Source of the DNA: Terrabacter sp. Root85
GTDB lineage: Bacteria > Actinomycetota > Actinomycetes > Actinomycetales > Dermatophilaceae
Reading direction: 5' to 3'
NCBI RefSeq assembly: GCF_001429185.1
Contig: NZ_LMIW01000001.1
Coordinates: 833,490-897,489, forward strand
DNA: 64,000 nucleotides
Part shown: positions 25,012-32,955 of the stretch, piece after piece
Position numbering within the stretch: position 1 is the stretch's first letter
Layout of the letters: the number at the start of each line of letters is the position of its first letter
The notes under the pieces: generated by a model
The model's input: the letters and a program-made list of their open reading frames with translations, nothing else
Databases searched by the model: none
What the model was told of the DNA's origin: nothing
Position numbers and translations under genes: made by a program

Positions 25012-26043
25012 TCAGCGGGTGGGGCAGCCGCAGGACCCGCGGATGACCACTTCCGTCCGCAGGATCTGCGGCTCGAGCCGCGGCAGTGCGCCGGAGACCC
25101 GCTGGTGCAGGCGCTCGGCGGCGATGACGCCGAGCTCGTGGACGGGCTGGCGCACGGTGGTGAGGCCGGGGCGCACGTAGCGGGACGTCATGACGTCGTC
25201 CCAGCCGACGACGGCGATCTCGCCGGGGACGTCGCGGCCGGCGTCCTGGAGGTGGCTCATGATCGCGAGGGCGAGCTCGTCGTTGGCGCAGACGAGGGCG
25301 TCGGCCTCGATCTCGCCGGCGAGGATGCGCTCGGCGACGGCCTCGCCCTCCCCCTCGCGGAACGGGACGCGGACGGGGGCTGCGGGCTCGAGGCCGCGCG
25401 CCCGGTGGGCGGCGACGAAGCCGGCGTGGCGCTCGGCGATGTCGGGTGCGCCCTCGGGGTCACCGACGAAGACGAGGCGCGTGCGTCCGTGGGCGAGCAC
25501 GTGCTCGGTGAGCTGCTCGGCGCTGTGGGCGTTCTCGGCGCGGACGCTCTCGATGCCCTCCTGGGGCGTGCCCGCGATGATGACGACGGGCTTCTGGCCG
25601 TGCAGGGCCCGGGCGACGGCGGGCGGCATGGCGGCCGAGCCGAGCACGGCGATGGCGTCGACGCGGGTGGCGAGCTGGCGCACGGCGCGAGCGAGGTCGG
25701 CCTTGCCGTCGGTGAGCATCAGGGTGACGCTCTGGCCGAGCTCGGCGGCCCGCGACTCGAAGCCCATGAGCAGCTCGGAGTAGTAGGGACCGGTGAGCTC
25801 GGGCAGCACAAGACCGTGTGCCTCGTGGTGGCGCACGGCGAGGCTGCGGGCGGCGCCGAGCGGCACGTAGTTGAGCTGGTCGACGGCGTCGAGGACCTTC
25901 TGGGCCGTCGTCGACGACACGGTGCCGGCGCCCTGGAGGACGCGGGAGACGGTGGCGATCGAGACGCCGGCGCGCTCGGCGACGGAGTAGATGGTGGCGC
26001 CCGCCGAGGCCGCGCCGTCCGGGTGCTTGCGTGCTGTCGCCAT
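25012..26043 (-). CDS. LacI family transcriptional regulator, second sugar locus
   Basis: The 343-residue protein has a LacI helix-turn-helix (TIYSVAERAGVSIATVSRVL) and the hinge YVPLGAARSLA. The effector domain has TGPYYSELLMGFESRAAELG and VPGEIAVVGWDDVMTSRYVRP. The tail GSCGCPTR is Cys-rich. The ATG at 26043 has GAGAGG upstream. The gene leads the operon it probably controls and is preceded by a perfect palindromic operator at 26116-26129. Confidence 0.9.
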   Translation of the reverse strand: MATARKHPDGAASAGATIYSVAERAGVSIATVSRVLQGAGTVSSTTAQKVLDAVDQLNYVPLGAARSLAVRHHEAHGLVLPELTGPYYSELLMGFESRAAELGQSVTLMLTDGKADLARAVRQLATRVDAIAVLGSAAMPPAVARALHGQKPVVIIAGTPQEGIESVRAENAHSAEQLTEHVLAHGRTRLVFVGDPEGAPDIAERHAGFVAAHRARGLEPAAPVRVPFREGEGEAVAERILAGEIEADALVCANDELALAIMSHLQDAGRDVPGEIAVVGWDDVMTSRYVRPGLTTVRQPVHELGVIAAERLHQRVSGALPRLEPQILRTEVVIRGSCGCPTR

Positions 26044-26115
26044 GGGTCCCACCTCTCGCGTCTCGTCGTTGAGTGATGTGTCGCGACCAGGCCCCTGACC
26101 GGGTCTCCCCGGCTC

Positions 26116-26129
26116 TGTAAGCGCTTACA
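26116..26129. promoter_or_regulatory. LacI-family operator (perfect 14-bp palindrome)
   Basis: TGTAAGCGCTTACA is a perfect palindrome with the central CG typical of LacI-family sites. It lies 73 bases upstream of the lacI-type start and is the only copy I found. It is therefore likely to give autoregulation and control of the whole operon. Confidence 0.75.
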
Positions 26130-26196
26130 TCTGCACCTCCATACTGCACAGGTCAGCGCGGGGGCGCAAGACCCGCCCCTCGCTGCGGACAGCCGT

Positions 26197-26238
26197 GAGG
26201 GGCCGGGCGGGCGTCGGTGACACCCCTCCCGGCCCCTC
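26197..26238. terminator. GC-rich hairpin, possible terminator
   Basis: An 11-bp stem, GAGGGGCCGGG (26197-26207) with CCCGGCCCCTC (26228-26238), encloses a 20-base loop. It lies downstream of the leftward flavin-type gene and upstream of the LacI operator. No T run follows on either strand. The rest of the 26130-26357 gap shows no gene. Confidence 0.45.
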
Positions 26239-26357
26239 GTCACAGGACGTCGCCGGCGCCGATCGCGTATGCCGTCACGCCCCGGCGGAGCAACCGCCAC
26301 GTCACCCTGTGGCTCGGGCGGGTTCGACTGTGCCACAAGTGAACTCGATATGCGCGA

Positions 26358-26888
26358 TCACTCGTCGGACGTGATCCACCGCCCGTCGAGCATCACGTCG
26401 CGGCCGCGCAGCTCGTTCTCCTCGCGCCAGGCCTGGATGCGGCTCGGAACGACCCGGAAGAAGAGGTATGAACCCGAGGTCTCCCGAGGGTCGAATCCGG
26501 TCCGCTGGGCGAAACGGTCGGCCTCCGCGGGCTCGAGCGCGGTGGTCGGGACCACCTCGACGGACCCGTCGACCATGACGACGTCACGCGTCGCGCCGAG
26601 CCCGATCCGCACCCCTGCGCCGGACGCCAGACCGCGTCCCGCGACGCTGCGCTCACCCGTCGAGAGCAGCATCGCGCGCCCGTCCCAGTCGAACGACAGG
26701 GGCACGAGGTGCGGTGCGCCGGTGGCGGGATCGGTCGTCGCGACCCAGCAGTCGATCTCCCGGCCCAGCAGCTCTCGGGTGTCCCGGACCCTCTGTGCGG
26801 TCGGTCGCGGCGGCCGAGGGGACGCGGGCACCTCGGCGGGCGGACGGCATACGCCCTCGGTGCTGTCGGGGACGTCGTCGGCCGTCAT
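26358..26888 (-). CDS. Pyridoxamine-phosphate-oxidase-fold (PPOX) family protein
   Basis: The 176-residue protein has a Pro-rich N-terminus and then a split-barrel flavin-binding fold: IDCWVATTDPATGAPHLVPL, FDWDGRAMLLSTGERSVAGR, GVRIGLGATRDVVMVDGSVE and ETSGSYLFFRVVPSRIQAW. Such proteins bind FMN or F420 and act as small oxidoreductases. Its ATG overlaps the stop of the upstream VOC gene (ATGA). The pair therefore forms an operon that appears to be driven by the ECF41-type sigma factor encoded next door. Confidence 0.75.
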   Translation of the reverse strand: MTADDVPDSTEGVCRPPAEVPASPRPPRPTAQRVRDTRELLGREIDCWVATTDPATGAPHLVPLSFDWDGRAMLLSTGERSVAGRGLASGAGVRIGLGATRDVVMVDGSVEVVPTTALEPAEADRFAQRTGFDPRETSGSYLFFRVVPSRIQAWREENELRGRDVMLDGRWITSDE

Positions 26889-27223
26889 CCCTGCATCACG
26901 CCGATCATGTTGCCGTCGGCATCGAGGAGCACGGCCACGGTGCGCCCGCCTCCGACGGCGGTCGGCTGCTGGTTGACGGTCGCGCCGGCTGCGGTGAGCG
27001 CGGCGACGGTCGCCTCGAGGTCGTCGACCGACCAGTAGGGCGTCGCGCCGGTCAGGCCCTTGCGGTGCCCGTTCGGGTCGAGGGCGATCTCCTGGCCGTC
27101 GACGGAGTAGCCGACGTAGTAGGACTCGTCGGTGTGTGGCTCGGTGCCGAGCAGGGTCGTGAAGACCTGCTTCGCGGCGGCGAGGTCGGCGACGGGGTAG
27201 ATGAGGGTGTTCACGGCGGACAT
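26885..27223 (-). CDS. VOC (glyoxalase/bleomycin-resistance fold) protein
   Basis: The 112-residue single-module protein shows NTLIYPVADLAAAKQVFTTL, YYVGYSVDGQEIALDPNGH and the C-terminal half-site AVLLDADGNMIGVMQ. It is the first gene of a two-gene operon with the PPOX protein. An AGGAG site precedes the ATG. Upstream on its own strand is an ECF41-like promoter (CGTCACA-N16-CGTC). Together with the divergent sigma gene this indicates regulation by that sigma factor. Confidence 0.85.
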   Translation of the reverse strand: MSAVNTLIYPVADLAAAKQVFTTLLGTEPHTDESYYVGYSVDGQEIALDPNGHRKGLTGATPYWSVDDLEATVAALTAAGATVNQQPTAVGGGRTVAVLLDADGNMIGVMQG

Positions 27224-27270
27224 CTTGGACTCCTGGTGAGTGATCGCGGTGGGTTGCCGAGCGGTGGTGG

Positions 27271-27297
27271 TGTCACATCCGGTGGCGCCGGCTCGTC
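27271..27297 (+). promoter_or_regulatory. ECF41-type promoter upstream of the sigma gene
   Basis: TGTCACA (27271-27277), a 16-base spacer and CGTC (27294-27297) match the published ECF41 consensus as I recall it (TGTCACA-n16-CGTC). It lies 38 bases before the sigma-factor ATG and predicts autoregulation. Confidence 0.7.
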
Positions 27298-27305
27298 AGT
27301 GCTAT

Positions 27306-27332
27306 GACGGATCACGACCGAAGGATGTGACG
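27306..27332 (-). promoter_or_regulatory. ECF41-type promoter of the VOC/PPOX operon
   Basis: On the minus strand CGTCACA (27332-27326) is followed by 16 bases and CGTC (27309-27306). The -35 overlaps the ribosome site of the divergent sigma gene, so transcription in the two directions could interfere. Confidence 0.7.
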
Positions 27333-27334
27333 AA

Positions 27335-28255
27335 ATGGACGACGAGACCCGCGAGCAGTGGCTCGCCCGCGACTTCGAGCAGCAGCGCCCACGGCTGCGG
27401 GCCGTGGCCTACCGCGTGCTCGGGTCCGCCGCGGACGCCGACGACGCCGTGCAGGAGGCGTGGCTGCGCCTCAGCCGCAGCGACACGACCGAGGTCACCA
27501 ACCTCGCGGGCTGGCTGACGACCGTCGTCGGGCGGATCAGCCTCGACATGCTGCGGTCGCGCAGCTCGCGCCGCGAGGACAGCTGGGACACCGGGCTCGC
27601 CGAGCTCGTCGCGGGTGGTGACGTGCGCACCGCGCTGACCCAACCGACGCGCCCCGCCCCCGATCCGGCGAGCGAGGTCGAGCTCGCCGACAGCATCGGC
27701 CTGGCCCTGCTCGTCGTCCTCGACACCCTCGCCCCGGCCGAGCGGCTCGCCTTCGTGCTCCACGACCTCTTCGGGATGCCGTTCGAGCAGATCGCCGACA
27801 TCCTCGACCGCTCCCCCGCCGCGACCCGCCAGCTCGCGAGCCGCGCCCGTCGCCGGGTGCGCGCCGCCGACGCGGACGGGTCCGGGCCGGCCCGCACCCG
27901 GCAGCGCGAGGTCGTCACCGCCTTCCTCGCCGCCGCACGGGGCGGCGACTTCTCCGCCCTGCTCGAGATGCTCGACCCCGACGTCGTGCTGAGCGCCGAC
28001 GAGGCAGCGGTCGCGATGGGCTCGCCCGACGTGCTCCGCGGGCCCGAGGCCGTGGCCCAGCGGTTCAACGGCGGCGCCAGGTCGGCACGGCTGGCCGCCT
28101 TCGACGGCGGCATCGGCGCCGTGTGGACGCTGCGGGGCGAGGCCATGGTGGCCTTCCGCTTCACGGTGGACGACCGCGACCTCGTCACCGGCATCGAGAT
28201 GGTCGCCGACCGTGCGCGGCTCGACGCGATGGAGATCTTGTTCCTGACGTCCTGA
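27335..28255 (+). CDS. ECF41-like (SigJ-type) sigma factor with SnoaL-like C-terminal domain
   Basis: The 306-residue protein has sigma region 2 (QQRPRLRAVAYRVLGSAADA, DDAVQEAWLRLSR), region 4 (LDTLAPAERLAFVLHDLFG, FEQIADILDRSPAATRQLAS), and a C-terminal SnoaL-like domain of about 120 residues (VVTAFLAAARGGDFSALLEM). In the ECF41 family that extension acts as a built-in regulator. The usual WLPEPL linker motif is not seen; the position reads SWDTGLAELV. A GAAGGA site lies upstream. Matched promoters on both strands tie it to the VOC/PPOX operon. Confidence 0.85.
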   Translation: MDDETREQWLARDFEQQRPRLRAVAYRVLGSAADADDAVQEAWLRLSRSDTTEVTNLAGWLTTVVGRISLDMLRSRSSRREDSWDTGLAELVAGGDVRTALTQPTRPAPDPASEVELADSIGLALLVVLDTLAPAERLAFVLHDLFGMPFEQIADILDRSPAATRQLASRARRRVRAADADGSGPARTRQREVVTAFLAAARGGDFSALLEMLDPDVVLSADEAAVAMGSPDVLRGPEAVAQRFNGGARSARLAAFDGGIGAVWTLRGEAMVAFRFTVDDRDLVTGIEMVADRARLDAMEILFLTS

Positions 28256-28284
28256 CCGGCGCGCGAGCCGTCCGGGAGGCGGAC

Positions 28285-28290
28285 TATCGT
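28285..28290 (+). promoter_or_regulatory. -10 hexamer, near-leaderless promoter of the patatin gene
   Basis: TATCGT is followed by seven bases and the GTG start at 28298. The spacing suggests a leaderless or nearly leaderless transcript. No strong -35 is evident. Confidence 0.45.
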
Positions 28291-28297
28291 CGAGGAC

Positions 28298-29311
28298 GTG
28301 GCTGAGGGGATGCGTGCAGCGGTCGTGCTCGGGTCGGGCGGGGCGCGCGGCTACGCCCACATCGGCGCGCTCGAGGTGCTCGCCGAGCGCGGCTTCGAGA
28401 TCGTGACGATCGCGGGCACGTCGATGGGCGCGCTCGTCGGCGGGGTGGCGGCCGCAGGGAGGCTCGACGCGTACACCGAGTGGGCCCGGAGCCTGACCCA
28501 GCGCGAGGTGTGGCGGCTGCTCGACCTCAGCATCACCTCGCCGAACGGCGCGATCCGGGCCGAGCGGATCATCGCGAAGGTCGGGGAGATCCTCGACGGC
28601 GCGACGATCGAGAGCCTGCCGATCCCCTACACGGCCGTCGCGACCGACATCAACGCGCGCCGCGAGGTGTGGTTCCAGCGCGGGCCGGTCGAGCACGCGA
28701 TTCGCGCCTCCATCGCGATCCCCGGCGTCATCACCCCCGCCGTCATCAACGGCCGGGTCCTCGTCGACGGCGGTCTCATCAACCCGATCCCCATCGAGCC
28801 GACCGCGGCGACCTCGGCGGACCTCACGATCGCCGTCTCCCTGTCGGGCATGCGGGCCACCGGCGGACCGACGACCCCCGTCAAGGAGTCGTCGGAGCCG
28901 GTGTCGCGCGAGGAGTGGACGACCCGGCTGCGGCGCAGTGCCGCCGAGGTGCTCGAGTCCGATCGGGTCCGTGCCATCACGAGCCGCTTCGGCGGGCACG
29001 CCCGCGACCACGACCACGACGTCGAGCACGACCAGCCGATCCCGCCGGAGGCCGTCGACCGGCTGGCGCAGACGCCGACCGATGCGCTCGTCGTCCGGTC
29101 GGCCGACGTCGGGCTCGTCGACCTGCTCAACATGTCGTTCGAGACGATGAGCGCCCTCATCTCGCGCTATCGGATGGCCAGCAACCCGCCGGACGTGCTC
29201 GTCACCGTGCCGTCCAACGCCGTGCGGACCCTCGACTTCCACCGGGCCGCGGAGATGATCGAGCTCGGTCGGCAGCTGACGACCGAGGCGCTCGACCACG
29301 CCGGCTACTGA
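28298..29311 (+). CDS. Patatin-like phospholipase (RssA/YlbK type)
   Basis: The 337-residue protein has the patatin oxyanion motif GSGGARGYAHIGALEVL, the nucleophile elbow IAGTSMGALVGG (Ser42) and the catalytic Asp157 in VLVDGGLINPIP. These form the Ser-Asp dyad of bacterial patatin lipases. The C-terminal extension is charged and His-rich (HARDHDHDVEHD) and may bind metal. No signal peptide is present. GTG at 28298 is chosen over ATG at 28310 because of the TATCGT -10 spacing. Confidence 0.88.
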   Translation: MAEGMRAAVVLGSGGARGYAHIGALEVLAERGFEIVTIAGTSMGALVGGVAAAGRLDAYTEWARSLTQREVWRLLDLSITSPNGAIRAERIIAKVGEILDGATIESLPIPYTAVATDINARREVWFQRGPVEHAIRASIAIPGVITPAVINGRVLVDGGLINPIPIEPTAATSADLTIAVSLSGMRATGGPTTPVKESSEPVSREEWTTRLRRSAAEVLESDRVRAITSRFGGHARDHDHDVEHDQPIPPEAVDRLAQTPTDALVVRSADVGLVDLLNMSFETMSALISRYRMASNPPDVLVTVPSNAVRTLDFHRAAEMIELGRQLTTEALDHAGY

Positions 29312-29345
29312 GCCTCGTCATGACCCGGCGGGTCGTGTCGCGGAT

Positions 29346-29365
29346 GGTGGGGTGATCACCCCACC
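29346..29365. terminator. Perfect 20-bp palindrome, probable terminator
   Basis: The sequence from 29346 to 29365 is its own reverse complement: GGTGGGGT, GATC, ACCCCACC. As RNA it forms an 8-bp stem with a GATC loop, 34 bases after the patatin stop and before the DNA polymerase gene. It could also be an operator for a dimeric repressor of the polymerase gene. Confidence 0.5.
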
Positions 29366-29428
29366 GAGCGCAGCACCATCACGCACGCCATCCGTCGGCC
29401 TGTCGGTGGCCGGGCGGAGACTGGGCCG

Positions 29429-30451
29429 GTGGTGATCCTGCACGCCGACGCCGACGCGTTCTTCGCCTCCGTCGAGCAGCGCGACGACCCGGCGCTGCGC
29501 GGGCGGCCGATGGTCGTGGCCCACGAGGTCGTCGCGTGCCCGTCCTACGAGGCACGTGCGCTCGGCATCCACGCCGGTATGCCGCTGCGGCAGGTCCAGC
29601 GCCGTTGGCCGCAGGTGCTCGTCACCGGCTACCGCGCGGAGGCCTACGAGGAGGCCTCCGTCCGGCTGTTCGAGGTGTTCCGCCGCTTCACGCCCCTCGT
29701 CGAGCCCGGATCGGTCGAGGAGGCCTTCCTCGACGTCACCGGACGCGACCGCGGCGATCCGCGCGGGATGGCAGTGGCCCTGCGCGCGGCCGCCCGCGCC
29801 GAGGTCGGGCTCCCGGTCTCGGTCGGCGTCGGGCGCACCAAGCTCATGGCCAAGCTCGCGAGCCGCCGCGCCAAGCCCGACGGCCTCGTCGTCGTCGACG
29901 CCGAGCTCGAGGCGCGCGTCCGGCCTCGTCTGCGCCTCGACGAGCTCTGGGGTGTCGGTCCGACGACCTACGGAAAGCTCCACGCCGCAGGGCTGTTCGT
30001 CGTCGCCGACCTCCACGCCCTCGACGAGGACGACCTCAAGCACCTCGTCACCACGGCGATGGCCCGGCGTCTCGTCTCCATCGCGCGGGGCACCGACGAC
30101 GCGACGATCCGCCTGCCCGGGCCGCGCAGGTCGGTCAGCGCGAGCCGGTCACTGCCCGCGACGCGGACCAGGTCCAAGGTCGTGGCGGTGCTCGACGGCT
30201 GCGTCGAGCGTGCCGTCGCGCGGGTGCTCTCGCTCGACGGGCCGCCGCGTCTCCCCCGCCGCCTCGAGGTCCTCGTCCGCTACGACGACGGCACCCAGGT
30301 GCTCCAGCGCGGCCCGCTCGCCGCCCCGTCGCTCGACCCGACCGTCCTGCGGTCCGCGGCGGGAGACCTGCTCGAGCGCACGGCCTACGAGTGGGACGGG
30401 CGCGGCGTGACGATGGTCGGCGTGACGCTGCCACTTCCGGCGCCGGCTTGA
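29429..30451 (+). CDS. Y-family DNA polymerase IV (DinB)
   Basis: The 340-residue protein has the Y-family layout: HADADAFFASVEQRDD with the first metal-binding Asp, SYEARALGIHAGM, and the second acidic motif GSVEEAFLDVTG. Helix-hairpin-helix DNA contacts (LDELWGVGPTTYGKLHAAG) and a little-finger domain follow. The second motif has Glu97 where most DinB proteins have Asp (SxDEAFLD), while the essential Glu98 is kept. Its role would be translesion synthesis. No LexA box is seen upstream. The GTG start lies six bases after GAGACT. Confidence 0.88.
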   Translation: MVILHADADAFFASVEQRDDPALRGRPMVVAHEVVACPSYEARALGIHAGMPLRQVQRRWPQVLVTGYRAEAYEEASVRLFEVFRRFTPLVEPGSVEEAFLDVTGRDRGDPRGMAVALRAAARAEVGLPVSVGVGRTKLMAKLASRRAKPDGLVVVDAELEARVRPRLRLDELWGVGPTTYGKLHAAGLFVVADLHALDEDDLKHLVTTAMARRLVSIARGTDDATIRLPGPRRSVSASRSLPATRTRSKVVAVLDGCVERAVARVLSLDGPPRLPRRLEVLVRYDDGTQVLQRGPLAAPSLDPTVLRSAAGDLLERTAYEWDGRGVTMVGVTLPLPAPA

Positions 30452-30484
30452 CCTCAAGGTGGCTCGAGGTCGCAGGATGACCGG

Positions 30485-31282
30485 GTGACCTCACCGACGA
30501 CGACCGACGCGCTGACGACGACCGAGGCGACGGCATACCTCCGGCGCATCGGCGCGGCCGCTCCCGAGTCCCCCACCCTGGCGGCGCTCGCGTCGCTCCA
30601 CCGGGCGCACCTGCTGGCCGTGCCGTTCGAGAGCCTCGACATCTCGCTCGGCCGGCCGATCCGCCTCGACAACGCGTCGCTGCTGGCCAAGGTCGTCGAC
30701 GCCCGGCGCGGCGGTTACTGCTACGAGCTCAACGGTCTCTTCGCCCTGCTGCTGCGCAGCCTCGGGTATGCCGTCGACCTCGTCTCCGCGCGCGTGACCA
30801 CCGCGGCCGGTGGGCTCACCGACGACTTCGACCACGTCGCGCTCGTCGTGTCGGGCGGCCGGCTCGAGGAGCCCGTGCTCGCGGACGTCGGGTTCGGCGA
30901 GGGGTTCATCGAGCCGCTGCCGTTGCGCGACGGCTTCGAGCGACGCGAACGCGGACACCTCGTAGGACTCGTGCGGCGCGACGACACGTGGGTCTCCCGC
31001 GAGCGCCGCGACGGCGAGGACTGGCGCGACTGCTTCGTCTTCTCGACGGTGCCCCACCCGCTGACCGACTTCGCGGCGCGCAACGAGTGGCAGCAGACCT
31101 CGCCCGACAGCCACTTCACGCGGTCCCGGCTCGCGTCGCTGCTGACGCCCACGGGCCGGGTCACCCTGAGCGGCGACCGGCTCATCACGACGACACAGGG
31201 CCGACGCGAGGAGACCGAGCTCGCCGACGAGGACGCCGTGCGCGCCGCCCTCGTCGCCCACTTCCTCATCCTCCTCGACTGA
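30485..31282 (+). CDS. nat: Arylamine N-acetyltransferase
   Basis: The 265-residue enzyme carries the NAT triad: Cys79 in RRGGYCYELNGLF, His117 in DDFDHVAL, and Asp134 in VLADVGFGEGF. It transfers acetyl from acetyl-CoA to arylamines or hydrazines; in mycobacteria the family is linked to lipid metabolism. The length is normal. The GTG at 30485 lies six bases after CAGGAT, a possible leaderless promoter, and 33 bases after the polymerase stop. Confidence 0.92.
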   Translation: MTSPTTTDALTTTEATAYLRRIGAAAPESPTLAALASLHRAHLLAVPFESLDISLGRPIRLDNASLLAKVVDARRGGYCYELNGLFALLLRSLGYAVDLVSARVTTAAGGLTDDFDHVALVVSGGRLEEPVLADVGFGEGFIEPLPLRDGFERRERGHLVGLVRRDDTWVSRERRDGEDWRDCFVFSTVPHPLTDFAARNEWQQTSPDSHFTRSRLASLLTPTGRVTLSGDRLITTTQGRREETELADEDAVRAALVAHFLILLD

Positions 31283-31340
31283 CTGACGCACCCCCTCGAC
31301 CTCGCTAGACTGCGACCCATTCGGTGGCCGAGAGGGTGAC

Positions 31341-32939
31341 ATGACGCAGAACCCCGCCCAAGGTTCGGATCCCGATGTGCCGGGGAGCCGCCGCCTGATG
31401 CTCCTGCTGGCCATGGCGATGTTCGTCCTCGTGGTCGACACCTCCTTGATGAACGTGTCGATCTCGGCGGTCATCACCGACCTCGACACGACGGCCAGCG
31501 GGGTGCAGTCGGCCATCGCGCTCGAGGCGCTCGTCTCGGCCGCGTTCATCCTCATCAACAGCAAGGTCGGCGACCTCATCGGCCGCAAGCGGGCCTACGT
31601 CCTGGGCCTGCTCGGATACGCCATCGGGGCGCTCGCGATGACGCTCGCCCAGAGCCTCACGGCGATCATCATCTTCTGGGCGATCATCGGGGGCCTGGGA
31701 GCCTCGTTGCTCCTGCCGGCGATGCAGTCACTGATCCACGGCAACTTCGCCGGGGCAGCCCAGAAGCAGGCCTACGCGCTCGTCGGGGCCTCGGCCGCCA
31801 TCGCCGCCGCGATCGGCCCACTGCTCGGCGGGTTCGTCACGACGTACCTGTCGTGGCGGGTCGGTTTCGCCCTCGAGGTCCTCATCATCGTCGTCGTGCT
31901 GAGCCAGATCCGGCTGGTCCGGGACGTCGAGTACACCGGTTCGCGCCAGATCGACGTGGTCGGCGCGATCCTGTCCGCCCTCGGCATGGGCGGGGTGGTG
32001 CTGGGCATCCTCGTCTGGCAGGAGGGGGGTCAGTACGTCGGCCTGCTCCTCGTCGTCGGGGCGACCGCGCTCGTGCTCTTGGCCCGGTGGCTCCGCCGGC
32101 GCAAGCGCGCCGGGCAGGTCACCCTGCTCGACCCGGACCTGTTCCGGCACCCGAACTTCACGGCCGGTGTCACGGGCCAGCTGCTGCAGCAGGTCACCCT
32201 GGGCGGCGCGATGATCGCCCTCCCGCTCTACTTCCAGATGACGCTGGAGTACAACGCCCTCCAGTCCGGCCTGTCGCTGGCTCCGCTGTCGCTGACGATG
32301 TTCGGGGCAGCCCTGCTGGCCGGACGCAAGGCCGGTGACCGGCGACCGGCCTCGATCATCCGCACCGGCTTCGTCCTCACGAGTCTGGGTGTCGCGATCA
32401 TCCTCCCGCTCGTGCCCCGCGCCGACAGCGCGTGGTACTTCGTGGTCCCGCTCGCGATCACCGGTTGCGGCCTCGGCCTCCTGGTCTCGCAGCTGAACAA
32501 CTACACCCTCGCCCCCGTCGAGGAGGAGCGCGTCAGCGAGGCCGCCGGCGTCAACTCCGCGGCAGGGTCCTTCGGGCTCTCCTTCGGTCTCGCGATGGCG
32601 GGCGGCCTCATGCTCGCTGCGCTGTCGGTCGGCTTCTCCCAGCTGGCGCAGAACAGCTCCGTCATCCCGGCCGCGCAGCAGCAGCAGATCGCCCAGGCCC
32701 TCGAGCACGACGCCGAGATCATGAGCAACACCCAGCTGGAGCAGCAGATCTCTGGCCAGCCGGCCGAGGTCGAGGCCGAGGTGCTGGCCATCAACGACGA
32801 AGCCCGCAACCGCTCTCTCCAGATCGCCTTGCTGGTCCCTCTCCTCGCCGGCCTGCTGGGTCTGGGCAACTCGTTCCGCATGCTGCGGTTGCCCGACCAG
32901 AAGCCGTCGACGTCACTCGACGGGCTCGACTTCGGCTGA
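31341..32939 (+). CDS. MFS drug/proton antiporter, DHA2 (14-TMS) family
   Basis: The 532-residue transporter has fourteen predicted membrane helices. Motif A-like loop SKVGDLIGRKRAYVLGL follows helix 2, with the DTSLMNVSISAVI segment of motif D1 in helix 1 and a motif-C-like GPLLGGF. A Gln/Glu-rich external loop (AAQQQQIAQALEHDAEI) lies before the last helix. Such proteins export drugs or quaternary compounds. A TAGACT -10 is about 30 bases upstream, and GAGAGGGTG serves as ribosome site. Confidence 0.88.
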   Translation: MTQNPAQGSDPDVPGSRRLMLLLAMAMFVLVVDTSLMNVSISAVITDLDTTASGVQSAIALEALVSAAFILINSKVGDLIGRKRAYVLGLLGYAIGALAMTLAQSLTAIIIFWAIIGGLGASLLLPAMQSLIHGNFAGAAQKQAYALVGASAAIAAAIGPLLGGFVTTYLSWRVGFALEVLIIVVVLSQIRLVRDVEYTGSRQIDVVGAILSALGMGGVVLGILVWQEGGQYVGLLLVVGATALVLLARWLRRRKRAGQVTLLDPDLFRHPNFTAGVTGQLLQQVTLGGAMIALPLYFQMTLEYNALQSGLSLAPLSLTMFGAALLAGRKAGDRRPASIIRTGFVLTSLGVAIILPLVPRADSAWYFVVPLAITGCGLGLLVSQLNNYTLAPVEEERVSEAAGVNSAAGSFGLSFGLAMAGGLMLAALSVGFSQLAQNSSVIPAAQQQQIAQALEHDAEIMSNTQLEQQISGQPAEVEAEVLAINDEARNRSLQIALLVPLLAGLLGLGNSFRMLRLPDQKPSTSLDGLDFG

Positions 32940-32955
32940 CGGTCGCGGGCCGGAC

